Assembly (NCBI RefSeq): GCF_008298015.1
Contig: NZ_VTPX01000023.1
Location: 1-36,109, forward strand
DNA from: Salinicola corii
Lineage (GTDB): Bacteria > Pseudomonadota > Gammaproteobacteria > Pseudomonadales > Halomonadaceae
Length of the DNA stretch: 36,109 nucleotides
Reading direction: 5' to 3'
Below the pieces are notes generated by a model. The model worked only from the letters and a program-made list of their open reading frames with translations, was not told where the DNA came from and did no database searches. Each line of letters begins with the position of its first letter. The stretch's first letter is position 1. A program made the translations under genes and the position numbers. This document shows, in pieces, positions 22,633-32,530 of the stretch.

Positions 22633-23853
22633 TCAATCGCTCGCCGACAACGTATCCAGCTCGGAAACGGAGTAACCGAGCAGATAGAGCAAACCATCCA
22701 GCCCCAGGGTGGAAACCGACTGGCGTGCCTGACGACGAACCAGGGGCTTGGCGTGAAAGGCCACGCCGAGCCCCGCCACCGACAGCATCTCGAGGTCGTT
22801 GGCGCCATCGCCCACGGCAACGGTCTGGGCCAGATCCCATCCCTCACGCTCGGCGATCTGCCTGAGTATCATTGCCTTGCGTCCGGCATCGACGATCGGC
22901 TCCTGGACCTCACCGGTCACCTTGCCGTCGCGGATCACCAGCTCGTTGGCGTGGATCTCGTCGAACCCGAGGCGATTCTGCAGGTGACGAGCAAAATAGG
23001 TGAACCCGCCGGAGAGGATCGCGGTCCGGTAACCCAGGGGCTTGAGATAGCGCATCAGTCGCTCCAGCCCCGGCATCAGTGGCAGCGACTCGGCAATTTC
23101 AGCCAACACAGACTCGTCCAGGCCCTCGAGCTTGCTCATGCGTTCGCGAAAGCTCTGCTGGAAATCGAGTTTGCCACGCATGGCGCGCTCGGTCACGCTG
23201 GCAACTTCCTCGTAGACGCCGTGTCGGCGCGCCAGTTCGTCGATGACCTCCGCCTGGATCAGCGTCGAATCCATATCGAAGCAGATCAGTCGACGATGTC
23301 GACGCCATGCATTCGATGGCTGCAACGCCACGTCGACCTCGAAGCGCTCGCTCAGCGCCAGTATCTTGTCGCGCAGTGACACGGAATCGGCTACCGCACC
23401 GCTGAGCCGCCACTCCAGGCATGCACCGGCGCCGGCCGACGAAGCATCCGTGCCGAGCCCGATCGCGGCGGACAACCGCTTCACGCGTTCGATGATCAGC
23501 CCCTGCTCGGCCGTCAGCGCGCCGACTTCCGCCATCACCTCCGCGGATAGCGTGGGTGCCATCAGGGTCAGTACCCAGCGGGAATCCTTGGCCACGTCCG
23601 CCCACAGCGCTTCGCTTTCGGCGGGCACCTTCTCGACCCGGCAGTCCAGCCCGAACACGTCGCCAGCCGTCGGCAACATGGCCCCGAGGTCGTCGGCGGT
23701 TTCGACCAGCGCCTCCAGCGTCACTTCCCCGAAGGCGACGTGCTGGCTCAAGTCCAGCAGGCGGCAGTTGGCACTGACCAGTGCCGTACCCAGTGCAGCC
23801 GTCTGACCAGGCCGCGCGGGACCGGTGGCTCGCACCACAAAACGTTGTGACAT
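22633..23853 (-). CDS. serB: Phosphoserine phosphatase with N-terminal ACT domains
   Basis: A 406-residue HAD phosphatase carrying out the last step of serine synthesis. Residues 1-175 look like two ACT domains, serine-sensing regulatory folds found in the long SerB form. The catalytic domain starts with CFDMDSTLIQ (nucleophile Asp193, acid/base Asp195), then AILSGGFTYFA (motif II) and VGDGANDLEMLSVAGLGVAFHAKP (motif III). Start ATG 23853 is preceded by GGGG and a small hairpin. It is a single-gene unit between the protealysin pair and parC. Confidence 0.94.
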   Translation of the reverse strand: MSQRFVVRATGPARPGQTAALGTALVSANCRLLDLSQHVAFGEVTLEALVETADDLGAMLPTAGDVFGLDCRVEKVPAESEALWADVAKDSRWVLTLMAPTLSAEVMAEVGALTAEQGLIIERVKRLSAAIGLGTDASSAGAGACLEWRLSGAVADSVSLRDKILALSERFEVDVALQPSNAWRRHRRLICFDMDSTLIQAEVIDELARRHGVYEEVASVTERAMRGKLDFQQSFRERMSKLEGLDESVLAEIAESLPLMPGLERLMRYLKPLGYRTAILSGGFTYFARHLQNRLGFDEIHANELVIRDGKVTGEVQEPIVDAGRKAMILRQIAEREGWDLAQTVAVGDGANDLEMLSVAGLGVAFHAKPLVRRQARQSVSTLGLDGLLYLLGYSVSELDTLSASD

Positions 23854-23866
23854 CTTTTCCCCACGA

Positions 23867-23881
23867 GGCGCCCGAGGCGCC
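23867..23881 (-). promoter_or_regulatory. Tri-loop hairpin in the serB leader
   Basis: GGCGCC at 23867-23872 and again at 23876-23881, each self-complementary, separated by three bases. In the serB leader they pair into a 6-base hairpin just upstream of the ribosome site. It may influence initiation; nothing more can be said. Confidence 0.3.
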
Positions 23882-23972
23882 CTGTCTTTATTAGATTCAA
23901 CCGACCATCAGCCATGGCAGAGGCATACTGTCGACTCTCGTCGCTGGTGACACCACTCAACGGTAACAGCCC

Positions 23973-26225
23973 TCAAAACTCGACCTCGAGCCGATCCACT
24001 TTCTGGAATCCACGAGCCAGCTTGCTGCCTCGACGGCCGCGCTCGCCGGCATAGTAGTCGAGATCGGCCGCTTTCAGCGTCTGCTTGCGCCTTCCGGCAT
24101 GTACGATCAGCGCCGCGCCTTCTGGCAGCATCACCAGATCGCGAACGAACTCCTCGCGATTGGCGGCACGCTGGCCGGGAATCGAGATCATCTTGTTACC
24201 CTTGCCTTTGGCCATCTCCGGTAACTGGGACAAACCGAACACCAACAGCCGCCCTTCGTTGGACACCACGGCCACCCGAACGTTGTCTGCCGCCGGAATC
24301 GCTTGCGGTGGCATCACGTTGCAGCCGGTGGGCACCGACAACACGGCCTTGCCCGCCTTGTTCTTGCCGAGCAGATCCTCGAGCTTGACCACGAAGCCGT
24401 AGCCCGCATCGGAGGCCAGCAGATAACGCGCGCTGGGGACATCGAGCATCAGCCCGACCATGGACGACCCCGCCGGCGGATTGATTCGCCCGGTCACCGG
24501 CTCGCCCTGCCCCCGCGCCGAAGGCAGATTGTGCGCGGAGAGGGTGTAACTGCGGCCGCTGTCATCGAGCAGCACCAGTGGCTGATTGGTCTTGCCGCGG
24601 GCGGCGAGGTGGAACTTGTCGCCCGCCTTGTAGGAGAGCCCGGCAGGATCGATATCGTGACCGCGTGCGGCCCGGATCCAGCCTTTCTCGGACAACACCA
24701 CGGTAACCGGGTCGGCGCCGACCAGCTCGACCTCGGAGAGCGCCTTCGCCTCGGCACGTTCGACCAGCGGCGAGCGGCGGGCATCGCCGTAGGCTTCGGC
24801 TGCCTCGCGCAGCTCCTTCTCGATCAAGTCAGTCATTGCCATCCCGCTGCCCAGCAGCTTCTTCAGCCGCTTGCGCTCGGCCTCGAGTTCATCCTGCTCG
24901 CCGCGGATCTTCATCTCCTCGAGCTTGGCGAGATGGCGCAGGCGCAGCTCCAGAATCGCCTCGGCCTGGCGATCGCTGATGCCGAAGGCGTTCATCAGCG
25001 CCGGCTTGGGCTCGTCCTCCTCGCGGATGATGCGAATCACTTCATCGATATTGAGATAGGCGACCAGCAGACCCTCGAGGATATGCAGGCGATCCTCGAC
25101 CTTGCCGAGGCGATGCTCCAGACGCCGGCGTACCGTGGTACGCCGGAATACCAGCCATTCACCGAGCATCTCGTTCAGCGGCATCACCCGTGGCCGGCCG
25201 TCGAGCGCGATCACGTTGAGATTGACGCGAATGTTCTTCTCGAGATCGGTGGTGGCGAACAGGTGCGCCATCAGCCCCTCGACATCGATGCGGTTGGAAC
25301 GCGGCTCGATCACCAGCCGGGTCGGCGTCTCGTGGGTCGACTCGTCGCGCAGATCCGCCACCATCGGCAGTTTCTTGGCCTGCATCTGGGCGGCGATCTG
25401 CTCCAGCACCTTGGCTCCGCTGACCTGATACGGCACCGCGGTGATCACGATATTGCCGTCTTCGCGCTCATAGCGGGCACGCAGCTTGACCGAGCCGCGA
25501 CCGGTTTCGTAGAGCTTGCGCAGATCGCTGGCCTGCGAAATGATCTCGGCATCCGTCGGGAAGTCCGGTGCCGGCAGATACGCCATCAGATCCGCGACGC
25601 TGGCCTCGGGCTGGCGCAACAGATGGCAGGTCGCCTCGACCACCTCCACCACATTGTGGGGCGGGATATCGGTGGCCATGCCGACAGCGATGCCGGTACC
25701 ACCGTTGAGCAGCACATGGGGAAGTCGCGACGGCAGCACCGCCGGCTCGTTCATGGTGCCATCGAAATTGGGCGTCCAGTCGACGGTGCCCTGGCCCAGC
25801 TCCGCCAGCAGCGTCTCGGAGAAGCGCGACAGCCGCGCTTCGGTATAGCGCATGGCGGCGAACGACTTGGGATCGTCCGGGCTACCCCAGTTGCCCTGGC
25901 CGTCGACCAGCGGGTAACGGTAGCTGAACGGCTGCGCCATCAGCACCATCGCCTCGTAGCAGGCGCTGTCGCCATGAGGGTGGAACTTGCCCAGCACGTC
26001 GCCGACGGTGCGCGCCGACTTCTTGTACTTGGCATTGGCGTTCAGCGACAGCTCGCGCATGGCGTAGACGATACGCCGCTGCACCGGTTTCATGCCGTCG
26101 CCGATATGCGGCAACGCCCGGTCGAGAATTACGTACATCGAGTAATCGAGATACGCCTTCTCGGTGTACTCCTTGAGCGAAAGGCGCTCGACGTCGCCCT
26201 CCGCCACCTGGATATCCATGGTCAT
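23973..26225 (-). CDS. parC: DNA topoisomerase IV subunit A
   Basis: A 750-residue type IIA topoisomerase breakage-reunion subunit (E. coli ParC 752). The catalytic Tyr127 lies in [11 protein letters not shown]. The quinolone-determining region [12 protein letters not shown] has Ser87 and Glu91, the counterparts of E. coli Ser80 and Glu84, so it shows the quinolone-sensitive type. The C-terminal pinwheel is short, as in ParC. The start ATG is one base after the parE stop, with GAGG six bases upstream. It decatenates daughter chromosomes together with ParE. Confidence 0.96.
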   Translation of the reverse strand: MTMDIQVAEGDVERLSLKEYTEKAYLDYSMYVILDRALPHIGDGMKPVQRRIVYAMRELSLNANAKYKKSARTVGDVLGKFHPHGDSACYEAMVLMAQPFSYRYPLVDGQGNWGSPDDPKSFAAMRYTEARLSRFSETLLAELGQGTVDWTPNFDGTMNEPAVLPSRLPHVLLNGGTGIAVGMATDIPPHNVVEVVEATCHLLRQPEASVADLMAYLPAPDFPTDAEIISQASDLRKLYETGRGSVKLRARYEREDGNIVITAVPYQVSGAKVLEQIAAQMQAKKLPMVADLRDESTHETPTRLVIEPRSNRIDVEGLMAHLFATTDLEKNIRVNLNVIALDGRPRVMPLNEMLGEWLVFRRTTVRRRLEHRLGKVEDRLHILEGLLVAYLNIDEVIRIIREEDEPKPALMNAFGISDRQAEAILELRLRHLAKLEEMKIRGEQDELEAERKRLKKLLGSGMAMTDLIEKELREAAEAYGDARRSPLVERAEAKALSEVELVGADPVTVVLSEKGWIRAARGHDIDPAGLSYKAGDKFHLAARGKTNQPLVLLDDSGRSYTLSAHNLPSARGQGEPVTGRINPPAGSSMVGLMLDVPSARYLLASDAGYGFVVKLEDLLGKNKAGKAVLSVPTGCNVMPPQAIPAADNVRVAVVSNEGRLLVFGLSQLPEMAKGKGNKMISIPGQRAANREEFVRDLVMLPEGAALIVHAGRRKQTLKAADLDYYAGERGRRGSKLARGFQKVDRLEVEF

Positions 26226-26226
26226 T

Positions 26227-28107
26227 TCAAACCTCGATGTCGGCCATGTTGCCGTAATCTTCCAGCCAGCTCTTTCTGTCGCTCGCTCGCTTGCGAGCCA
26301 GCAGCATGTCCATCATCTCCAGCGTGCCGTCGTTGAGTTCCCGGGTGAGCTGGACCAACCGCCGGGTGTCGACGGCCATGGTGGTTTCGCGCAGCTGTAG
26401 CGGGCTCATTTCACCCAGGCCCTTGAAGCGCTGCACGTTGGGTGTGCCCCGCTTGCCTTCCAGACGCTTGAGCGTCGCCGCCTTCTCGCTCTCGTCCAGG
26501 GCGTAGAAGACCTCCTTGCCCAGATCGATACGGTAGAGCGGCGGCATGGCGACGAAGACGTGGCCGGCATCGACCAGTGCCGGGAAGTGGCGCACGAACA
26601 GCGCGCACAGCAGCGTGGCGATGTGGAGGCCATCGGAGTCGGCGTCGGCGAGAATGCAGACCTTGTGGTAGCGCAGCTTGGCAAGATCGTCACTGCCCGG
26701 ATCGAGCCCGATAGCCACGGCGATGTCGTGAACTTCCTGCGAGCTGTAGATATCGGCGGATTCCACTTCCCAGGTGTTGAGGATCTTGCCGCGCAGCGGC
26801 AGGATCGCCTGGGTCTCGCGGTTGCGTGCCTGCTTGGCGCTGCCACCGGCGGAGTCCCCTTCGACCAAAAACAGCTCGCTCGAGACCGGATCCTGCCCGG
26901 AGCAATCGGCCAGCTTGCCCGGCAGTGCCGGTCCCGATGTAATTTTCTTGCGTGCCACCTTCTTGGCACTCTTCTGGCGTCGCTGGGCAGCGTTGATTAC
27001 CAGCTCGGCCAGTTGTTCGGCCTGGTCGACATGGTGGTTGAGCCACAGCGAGAAGGCGTCCTTGACCACGCCGGAGACGAAGCCCGCCACCGTGCGCGAC
27101 GACAGCCGCTCCTTGGTCTGACCGGCGAATTGCGGATCGAGCATCTTGATCGAGAGCACGAATGACACCCGCTCCCAAAGATCTTCCGGCGTCAGCTTGA
27201 TGCCGCGTGGCAACAAGCTCCGATACTCGCAGAACTCCCGCACCGCCTCGAGCAGGCCGCTGCGAAAGCCGTTGACGTGGGTGCCACCGAGCGGCGTCGG
27301 GATCAGGTTGACGTAGGACTCCAGCACCGGCTCGCCGCCCTCCGGCAGCCATTGGATCGCCCAGTCGACACCCTGCTCGTCGTCCTCGAAATGGCCGGTG
27401 AACGGCGATGCCGGCAACACCTCGAAACCGTCCACCGCCTGCGCCAGATAGTCGCGCAGACCGTCTTCGTACTGCCAGACGCTCTCGGCACCGTCGGACT
27501 CCTTGAGCACCACCTTGAGGCCGGGGCAGAGCACGGCCTTGGCGCGCAGCAAGTGCTTCAGCTTCGGCAGCGAGAGTCTGGGGCTGTCGAAGTACTCCAC
27601 TTCCGGCCAGAAGCGCACCACAGTCCCAGTGGCGCGTTTGGCGCAACTGCCGATGATCGATAGCTCCTCGACCTTCTCGCCCTTCTCGAAGGCGATCCCG
27701 TAGCGATTGCCATCGCGACACACCTCGACCTCGAGACGGGTCGACAGCGCATTGACCACCGAGACGCCAACCCCGTGCAACCCTCCGGAAAATCGATAAC
27801 TCGACTGGGAGAACTTGCCGCCAGCATGCAACCGCGTCAGGATCAGTTCCACCCCGGTCACGCCGTGCTCGGGATGCACATCGATCGGCATGCCCCGCCC
27901 GTCGTCGGAGACCTCGATCCCGCCATCCTCCAGCAGGACGACGCGAATCTCGCGAGCATGCCCCGCAAGCGCCTCATCGACACTATTGTCGATGACTTCC
28001 TGCACCAGGTGATTGGGACGGGAGGTGTCGGTATACATACCCGGTCGTTTGCGGACCGGGTCGAGGCCGGAGAGTACCTCGATGGAGCTAGCACTGTATT
28101 GCGTCAT
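26227..28107 (-). CDS. parE: DNA topoisomerase IV subunit B
   Basis: The 626-residue ATPase subunit (E. coli ParE 630). The GHKL motif [15 protein letters not shown] is at 37-51, with [11 protein letters not shown] and [14 protein letters not shown] after it. The TOPRIM domain has [14 protein letters not shown] and the acidic DADSDG. The C-terminal [13 protein letters not shown] is conserved. ATG 28107 is chosen by homology; upstream frame residues are not part of ParE. It is translated just ahead of parC, and both follow yqiA and pgi on the same strand, as parE follows yqiA in many gammaproteobacteria. Confidence 0.96.
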   Translation of the reverse strand: MTQYSASSIEVLSGLDPVRKRPGMYTDTSRPNHLVQEVIDNSVDEALAGHAREIRVVLLEDGGIEVSDDGRGMPIDVHPEHGVTGVELILTRLHAGGKFSQSSYRFSGGLHGVGVSVVNALSTRLEVEVCRDGNRYGIAFEKGEKVEELSIIGSCAKRATGTVVRFWPEVEYFDSPRLSLPKLKHLLRAKAVLCPGLKVVLKESDGAESVWQYEDGLRDYLAQAVDGFEVLPASPFTGHFEDDEQGVDWAIQWLPEGGEPVLESYVNLIPTPLGGTHVNGFRSGLLEAVREFCEYRSLLPRGIKLTPEDLWERVSFVLSIKMLDPQFAGQTKERLSSRTVAGFVSGVVKDAFSLWLNHHVDQAEQLAELVINAAQRRQKSAKKVARKKITSGPALPGKLADCSGQDPVSSELFLVEGDSAGGSAKQARNRETQAILPLRGKILNTWEVESADIYSSQEVHDIAVAIGLDPGSDDLAKLRYHKVCILADADSDGLHIATLLCALFVRHFPALVDAGHVFVAMPPLYRIDLGKEVFYALDESEKAATLKRLEGKRGTPNVQRFKGLGEMSPLQLRETTMAVDTRRLVQLTRELNDGTLEMMDMLLARKRASDRKSWLEDYGNMADIEV

Positions 28108-28223
28108 GCAGGGTCTCGCCGTGTTTACTGGGTCAAAGTTCACAGAATCAGCGTCGCGACGATCATACACGACTGGTCAAATGTCCAGTATCGGTTTCGC
28201 CGCTCGCCGTCGGCTGGAGAGGG

Positions 28224-28871
28224 TCACGACACCGAGAACGATGTCGGAACCCGCCAGCCACCGTGGGCGAACAGTGCCGGCAGATATTCGTGCAGGACAT
28301 CGAACCCGTGATCGCCACCGGGGTGGATCAGCGTGCGACTGCCGGCATAGGCGCGCAACGCGTCGCGACAATCCAGCGTCTCATCGTCACTACCGAGCAG
28401 CAGCAGATAGCGCGTGGGGTGCACGATGCGTTCCCACTGCAGCGCGGTCAATTGATCGAAATAGCTATTGTCGATCGTGAAACACTCTCCCGAGGCGTCG
28501 TTGACCAACGTCTGCCCCAAGTAGTCGCCGACGAAACGAGCGGGCTGAACCGCCGGGTTGATCAGCACGGCACGAAGGCCGTAGCGCTCCGCCAGCAGCG
28601 TGGCCAGGAAGCCGCCCATGGAACTGCCGACCAGTAGCGTGTCCTCGCACCCCAGGACCTCGAGGGCCGCCTCGGCCTGCTGCAGAGCCAGATCCGGGCG
28701 ATGCGACAGGTCCGGCGTCAGGCAGGCGAGACGACGTTCCTCGTGGCGCGCCAACGCCCCGCAGGCCGCCTTGACCAGCCTGGCCTTGGGCGAGGCGCTG
28801 CTGCTGTTGAAACCGTGCAGGTAGAGCAGCGCCCTGGCGGGTTGCACGGCCGGTGTCGAGCCGGCTAACAC
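28224..28871 (-). CDS. yqiA: YqiA-type esterase
   Basis: A 215-residue alpha/beta hydrolase of the YqiA family (UPF0227). It begins with LLYLHGFNSSSASPKA, has the nucleophile elbow GSSMGG (LLVGSSMGGFLATLLAE), VLINPAVQPARF, and the late acid/His pair in LLLLGSDDETL and GGDHGFDVL. Start is GTG 28871 with GGAG six bases upstream. YqiA is an esterase of uncertain physiological role, usually encoded just upstream of parE as here (116 bases). Confidence 0.88.
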   Translation of the reverse strand: MLAGSTPAVQPARALLYLHGFNSSSASPKARLVKAACGALARHEERRLACLTPDLSHRPDLALQQAEAALEVLGCEDTLLVGSSMGGFLATLLAERYGLRAVLINPAVQPARFVGDYLGQTLVNDASGECFTIDNSYFDQLTALQWERIVHPTRYLLLLGSDDETLDCRDALRAYAGSRTLIHPGGDHGFDVLHEYLPALFAHGGWRVPTSFSVS

Positions 28872-28896
28872 GGGCCGCTCCCGAGCTTCCGCTCCA

Positions 28897-30546
28897 TCAC
28901 CGGGATGTCTGCCCTCTCCAGGTCGCCTCGATCAGCCCGCGACTGGAGTCGTCGAGCGTATCCAGACCTGTCTGCGTGGCGATGATCTCCTCGGTCTCGG
29001 TGGCGATCTTCTTGCCCAGCTCGACACCCCACTGGTCGAACGAATCGATATCCCAGATCACGCCCTGCACGAATACCTTGTGCTCGTAGAGGGCGATCAG
29101 GGCCCCCAGGGTGGCCGGATTGAGGCTGTCGAACATCAACGTGGAGGAGGGCTGGTTGCCACGATAACGTTTGTAGCTTGGCGGCGTGCTCTCGGACTTC
29201 ACGGCATCGTCGCCCAGCATCAGCACACGGGATTGCGCGAAGCAGTTGGCCAGTGCCAGCCGATGCTGGGCCATCAGGTCGCCGCGAAAGCGCTCGTCCT
29301 CGACGTCATTGTAGCGGTTGACCGGCGCGATGAAATCGCACGCCACCGGCTGAGTGCCCTGGTGCAGCAACTGGTAGAACGCGTGCTGGCCATTGGGTCC
29401 GATCTCGCCCCAGATCACCGGGCACGTGGAGTAGTCGACCACCGCGTCACCGTTGGTTACCGACTTGCCGTTGGACTCCATCTCCAGTTGCTGGAAATAT
29501 CCCGGCAGGTGCTTGAGACGGCCATCGTAGGGCAATACCGCGTGCGAGCGGATATCCAGGAAATTGACGTTCCAGATGCCGATCAATCCCAGCTGTACCG
29601 GCAGATTCTCCGCCAGGTCGGCGGTGCGGAAATGCTCGTCCATGGCATGGGCCCCCGCCAGTAGCTGGCGGAAGTTATCCATGCCGACACGGATGGCGAT
29701 CGGCAGTCCGATGGCGCTCCACAGCGAATAGCGGCCGCCCACCCAGTCCCAGAACAACAGCTGATTGGCGGGATCGATGCCCCACTCGGTCATCTTCTCG
29801 GGCTTGGTGGAGACGCCGACGAAGTGGAAGCGCTTGATCAGCGCCTCGTCGCCGCCCAGGCGCGTCGCGATCCAGTCCAGCGCGGTGGAGGCGTTGGAGA
29901 GCGTGTCGATGGTACCAAAAGACTTGGACGACAGGATGAACAGGGTCGTCTCGGGGTTGAGCCAGCTCAGGAAATCCGCCAACTGAGAGCCGTCCATGGT
30001 CGAGGCGAAGTGCGTCGACACCTCGAACACATCGTCGGGCTCGAAATCGGTCAGCGCCGAAGTCACCATCAGTGGCCCCAGATCCGAACCGCCGACACCG
30101 AGATTGACCACGTCGGTGATCGGCTTGCCGGTGGCGCCGCGCCACTGCCCGTTCAGCAGCTTGTTGACCAGCGTTTCCATCTTGTCGAGCGTGGCGTGAA
30201 CCTCTCCGACCACGTCGACGCCTTCGACCTCGAGCTGGGCATCTCGCGGCAGGCGCAATGCCGTGTGCAGTGCGGGCCGATCCTCGGTCCGGTTGACTCG
30301 TTCGCCCGACAGCAGGCGCTGAATCGCATCCGGCACGCCGGCATCCCGCGCCAACGAGAGCAACCCTTCTCGCACTTCCGTCGTCCAGCGCTGCTTGGAA
30401 AGATCCATCTGGATACCGGCGGCTTCCAGATAGAACGTCTCGAAGCGCGGCGACTGCTGGAACAGGGTCTTCAGATGAATATCCCGCATGCCATCTTCGA
30501 GCTGCTGCTCGAGCGCTTTCCATGCCTGGGTTTCACGAATCGACAT
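28897..30546 (-). CDS. pgi: Glucose-6-phosphate isomerase
   Basis: A 549-residue phosphoglucose isomerase, matching E. coli Pgi (549). It interconverts glucose-6-phosphate and fructose-6-phosphate. Conserved segments include VNLGVGGSDLGP, the phosphate site LSSKSFGTIDTLSNA (SKTFTT-like in other species), GGRYSLWSAIGLPIA, GPNGQHAFYQLLHQGT with the catalytic His, and QGVIWDIDSFDQWGVELGK near the end. AAGGAG lies eight bases before the ATG. It is first in the leftward pgi-yqiA-parE-parC series and diverges from cmoA. Confidence 0.96.
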   Translation of the reverse strand: MSIRETQAWKALEQQLEDGMRDIHLKTLFQQSPRFETFYLEAAGIQMDLSKQRWTTEVREGLLSLARDAGVPDAIQRLLSGERVNRTEDRPALHTALRLPRDAQLEVEGVDVVGEVHATLDKMETLVNKLLNGQWRGATGKPITDVVNLGVGGSDLGPLMVTSALTDFEPDDVFEVSTHFASTMDGSQLADFLSWLNPETTLFILSSKSFGTIDTLSNASTALDWIATRLGGDEALIKRFHFVGVSTKPEKMTEWGIDPANQLLFWDWVGGRYSLWSAIGLPIAIRVGMDNFRQLLAGAHAMDEHFRTADLAENLPVQLGLIGIWNVNFLDIRSHAVLPYDGRLKHLPGYFQQLEMESNGKSVTNGDAVVDYSTCPVIWGEIGPNGQHAFYQLLHQGTQPVACDFIAPVNRYNDVEDERFRGDLMAQHRLALANCFAQSRVLMLGDDAVKSESTPPSYKRYRGNQPSSTLMFDSLNPATLGALIALYEHKVFVQGVIWDIDSFDQWGVELGKKIATETEEIIATQTGLDTLDDSSRGLIEATWRGQTSR

Positions 30547-30665
30547 CTATGGCTCTCCTTGTCACGTGCAGCGAAGAGACGCAAAACGTACACTATGGCC
30601 GCAGCGGGCATATCACAGGCGCCTCGCTCGCTTCACGCTCTCCCAATTAAGAACATCTTCCGGCA

Positions 30666-31448
30666 ATGACTGACGCATCTTACCGTGACGCCATCTTTTC
30701 GACACCCCTCGATCGCGTGGCGAGCTTTTCGTTCGACGAGCGGGTCGTGGCCTGCTTTCCCGATATGGTCCGGCGCTCGATCCCCGGTTACGGCCAGATT
30801 CTCGGCATGTTCGGCGTCATCGCCGAGCGCCACCTGCGCCACGCTGCCCACGTCTACGACCTGGGCTGTTCGCTGGGCGCGGTGGGCCTGGCCCTGGCCG
30901 GACGACTGCCCGCCGAGGCCTTCGAACTGACCGGCGTCGATCTCTCCCTGACGATGATCGGCCGCGCTCGGGAGATCGCCGCCGCCGAGAGCCCCGACCA
31001 TCGGATGCAGTTCGTCGAGGGCGATATCCGCCACCTGGACTACCGGGCCAGCGGCATGATCGTGCTCAACTTCACGCTGCAGTTCCTGCCGCCGGCAGAC
31101 CGCGACGCGGTGATCGACAAGCTGTTCGCGGCGCTGGAGCCCGGTGGCATCCTGGTGCTGTCCGAGAAGATCGTCGCGGAAGACGAACAGGAGAACGCCT
31201 GGCTGGTGGAGCGCTACCACGATTTCAAGCGCGCCAACGGCTACAGCGAGATGGAGATCAGCCAGAAGCGCACGGCCCTGGAGAACGTGCTGGTGCCGGA
31301 TACGCTGGCCGCGCACCACGCGCGTCTTACCCAGGCCGGATTCTCGCGGGTGACGACCTGGTTCCAGTATCTCAACTTCGCCTCTCTCGTCGCTTTCAAG
31401 GACAAGGACGCGCTCATCGGGGCGAAGGCGGCCACCCAGGATGCCTGA
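30666..31448 (+). CDS. cmoA: Carboxy-SAM synthase CmoA
   Basis: A 260-residue class I methyltransferase-fold enzyme that makes carboxy-SAM from SAM and prephenate for tRNA wobble uridine modification (cmo5U34). VYDLGCSLGAVGLALAGRLP is the cofactor motif I, preceded by FSFDERVVACFPDMVRRSIPGYG. LNFTLQFLPPADRDAVIDKL and the C-terminal WFQYLNFASLVAFK are typical. It is slightly longer than E. coli CmoA (247). The ATG has only a weak ribosome site. Its end overlaps cmoB by eight bases, coupling the two steps. Confidence 0.95.
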   Translation: MTDASYRDAIFSTPLDRVASFSFDERVVACFPDMVRRSIPGYGQILGMFGVIAERHLRHAAHVYDLGCSLGAVGLALAGRLPAEAFELTGVDLSLTMIGRAREIAAAESPDHRMQFVEGDIRHLDYRASGMIVLNFTLQFLPPADRDAVIDKLFAALEPGGILVLSEKIVAEDEQENAWLVERYHDFKRANGYSEMEISQKRTALENVLVPDTLAAHHARLTQAGFSRVTTWFQYLNFASLVAFKDKDALIGAKAATQDA

Positions 31449-32451
31449 CACGCCCTCCGACACCCTCGCGCAGGCCGAACGCCGGCTCTATCTCGCCTTT
31501 CTCGAGCAGGGCCTGACCGACTGGCTGGCGCAGCTTCCCGGACAACTGGCGCGTGGACTCGATCGGCGCCGCCACGGCGACCTGCCGGCGTGGGAGAAGG
31601 CCGTGGCCAAGTTGCCCGTACTCCCGGCGACCCGCGCCGTCGACCTGACCAGCGACACCGTTACGGTGGATGTCGATCTGAGCGATGCCGATCGCCGCCG
31701 CTGCGAGAACCTGCTGCGCATTCTGATGCCGTGGCGCAAGGGGCCCTACCGGCTCGGCGATATCGGGATCGATACCGAATGGCGGTCGGACTGGAAATGG
31801 CAGCGCGTCGCGCCGCACCTCTCGCCGCTCGCCGGAAGGCGAGTACTCGACGTCGGTGGCGGCAACGGCTATCACGCTTGGCGCATGGCCGGGGCCGGGG
31901 CCGCCTTCGTGCTGGTGATCGACCCCTCCCCGCGTTTCCACTACCAGTTCCACGCCGTGCGGCACTTCGTGGGCGATGCAGATGACTACCGCGCCCATTT
32001 CCTGCCGGTCGGCATCGAGGACGTACCGGAAAATCTCGCCGCTTTCGATACCGTGTTTTCGATGGGCGTGCTCTATCACCGCGCCTCGCCGCTGGATCAC
32101 CTGCGCCAGTTGAAGGACGCCCTGGCACCCGGCGGCGAGCTGGTGCTGGAAACACTGGTTGTCGAGGGCGACGAGCGTACCGTCTTCATGCCCGGCGAAC
32201 GCTACGCCAGCATGCCAAACGTTTACTTCCTGCCCTCATCACGCGCACTGGCGCACTGGCTCGATCGCAGCGGCTTCGAAGCCATTCGCTGCGTCGACGA
32301 AACAGTCACCCGCCTCGACGAGCAGCGCTCGACGGCGTGGATGACCTTTCATTCGCTGGCCAATTTTCTGGACCCGGACGACCGTGCGAAGACGGTCGAG
32401 GGTTATCCCGCTCCCCGAAGGGCGACGCTGATCGCCCGCAAGCCGGGATAA
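31441..32451 (+). CDS. cmoB: tRNA U34 carboxymethyltransferase CmoB
   Basis: A 336-residue enzyme (E. coli 323). It transfers the carboxymethyl group from carboxy-SAM to 5-hydroxyuridine at tRNA position 34. The N-terminal region before residue 110 is the CmoB-specific part (RKGPYRLGDIGIDTEWRSDWKW). Then come GRRVLDVGGGNGYHAWRM (cofactor motif I), VLVIDPSPRFHYQFHAV and VFSMGVLYHRASPLDHLRQLK. It starts inside the 3' end of cmoA. The CmoA product is used directly, and no methyltransferase CmoM is nearby. Confidence 0.95.
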   Translation: MPDTPSDTLAQAERRLYLAFLEQGLTDWLAQLPGQLARGLDRRRHGDLPAWEKAVAKLPVLPATRAVDLTSDTVTVDVDLSDADRRRCENLLRILMPWRKGPYRLGDIGIDTEWRSDWKWQRVAPHLSPLAGRRVLDVGGGNGYHAWRMAGAGAAFVLVIDPSPRFHYQFHAVRHFVGDADDYRAHFLPVGIEDVPENLAAFDTVFSMGVLYHRASPLDHLRQLKDALAPGGELVLETLVVEGDERTVFMPGERYASMPNVYFLPSSRALAHWLDRSGFEAIRCVDETVTRLDEQRSTAWMTFHSLANFLDPDDRAKTVEGYPAPRRATLIARKPG

Positions 32452-32530
32452 CGAAACGGCCAGCCGGCGGCCGCCCCTCGCCGTCAGGGATCTTCGCGAG
32501 CGCGACCCGCCGATGGGCCGCGCTTTCTGT

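Noticed and set aside
22407-22847. 146-codon minus-strand frame across the serB 3' end and gap
   Set aside because: Mostly a shifted reading of serB; the part in the gap shows no motif, start site or sensible composition.
26227-26229. Possible parE-parC fusion or frameshift
   Set aside because: The two are separate genes with one base between stop and start, normal for the operon.
24303-26336. 677-codon plus-strand open frame opposite parC
   Set aside because: Mirror frame of parC; composition rich in His/Arg/Gln typical of antisense frames, and parC is unmistakable.
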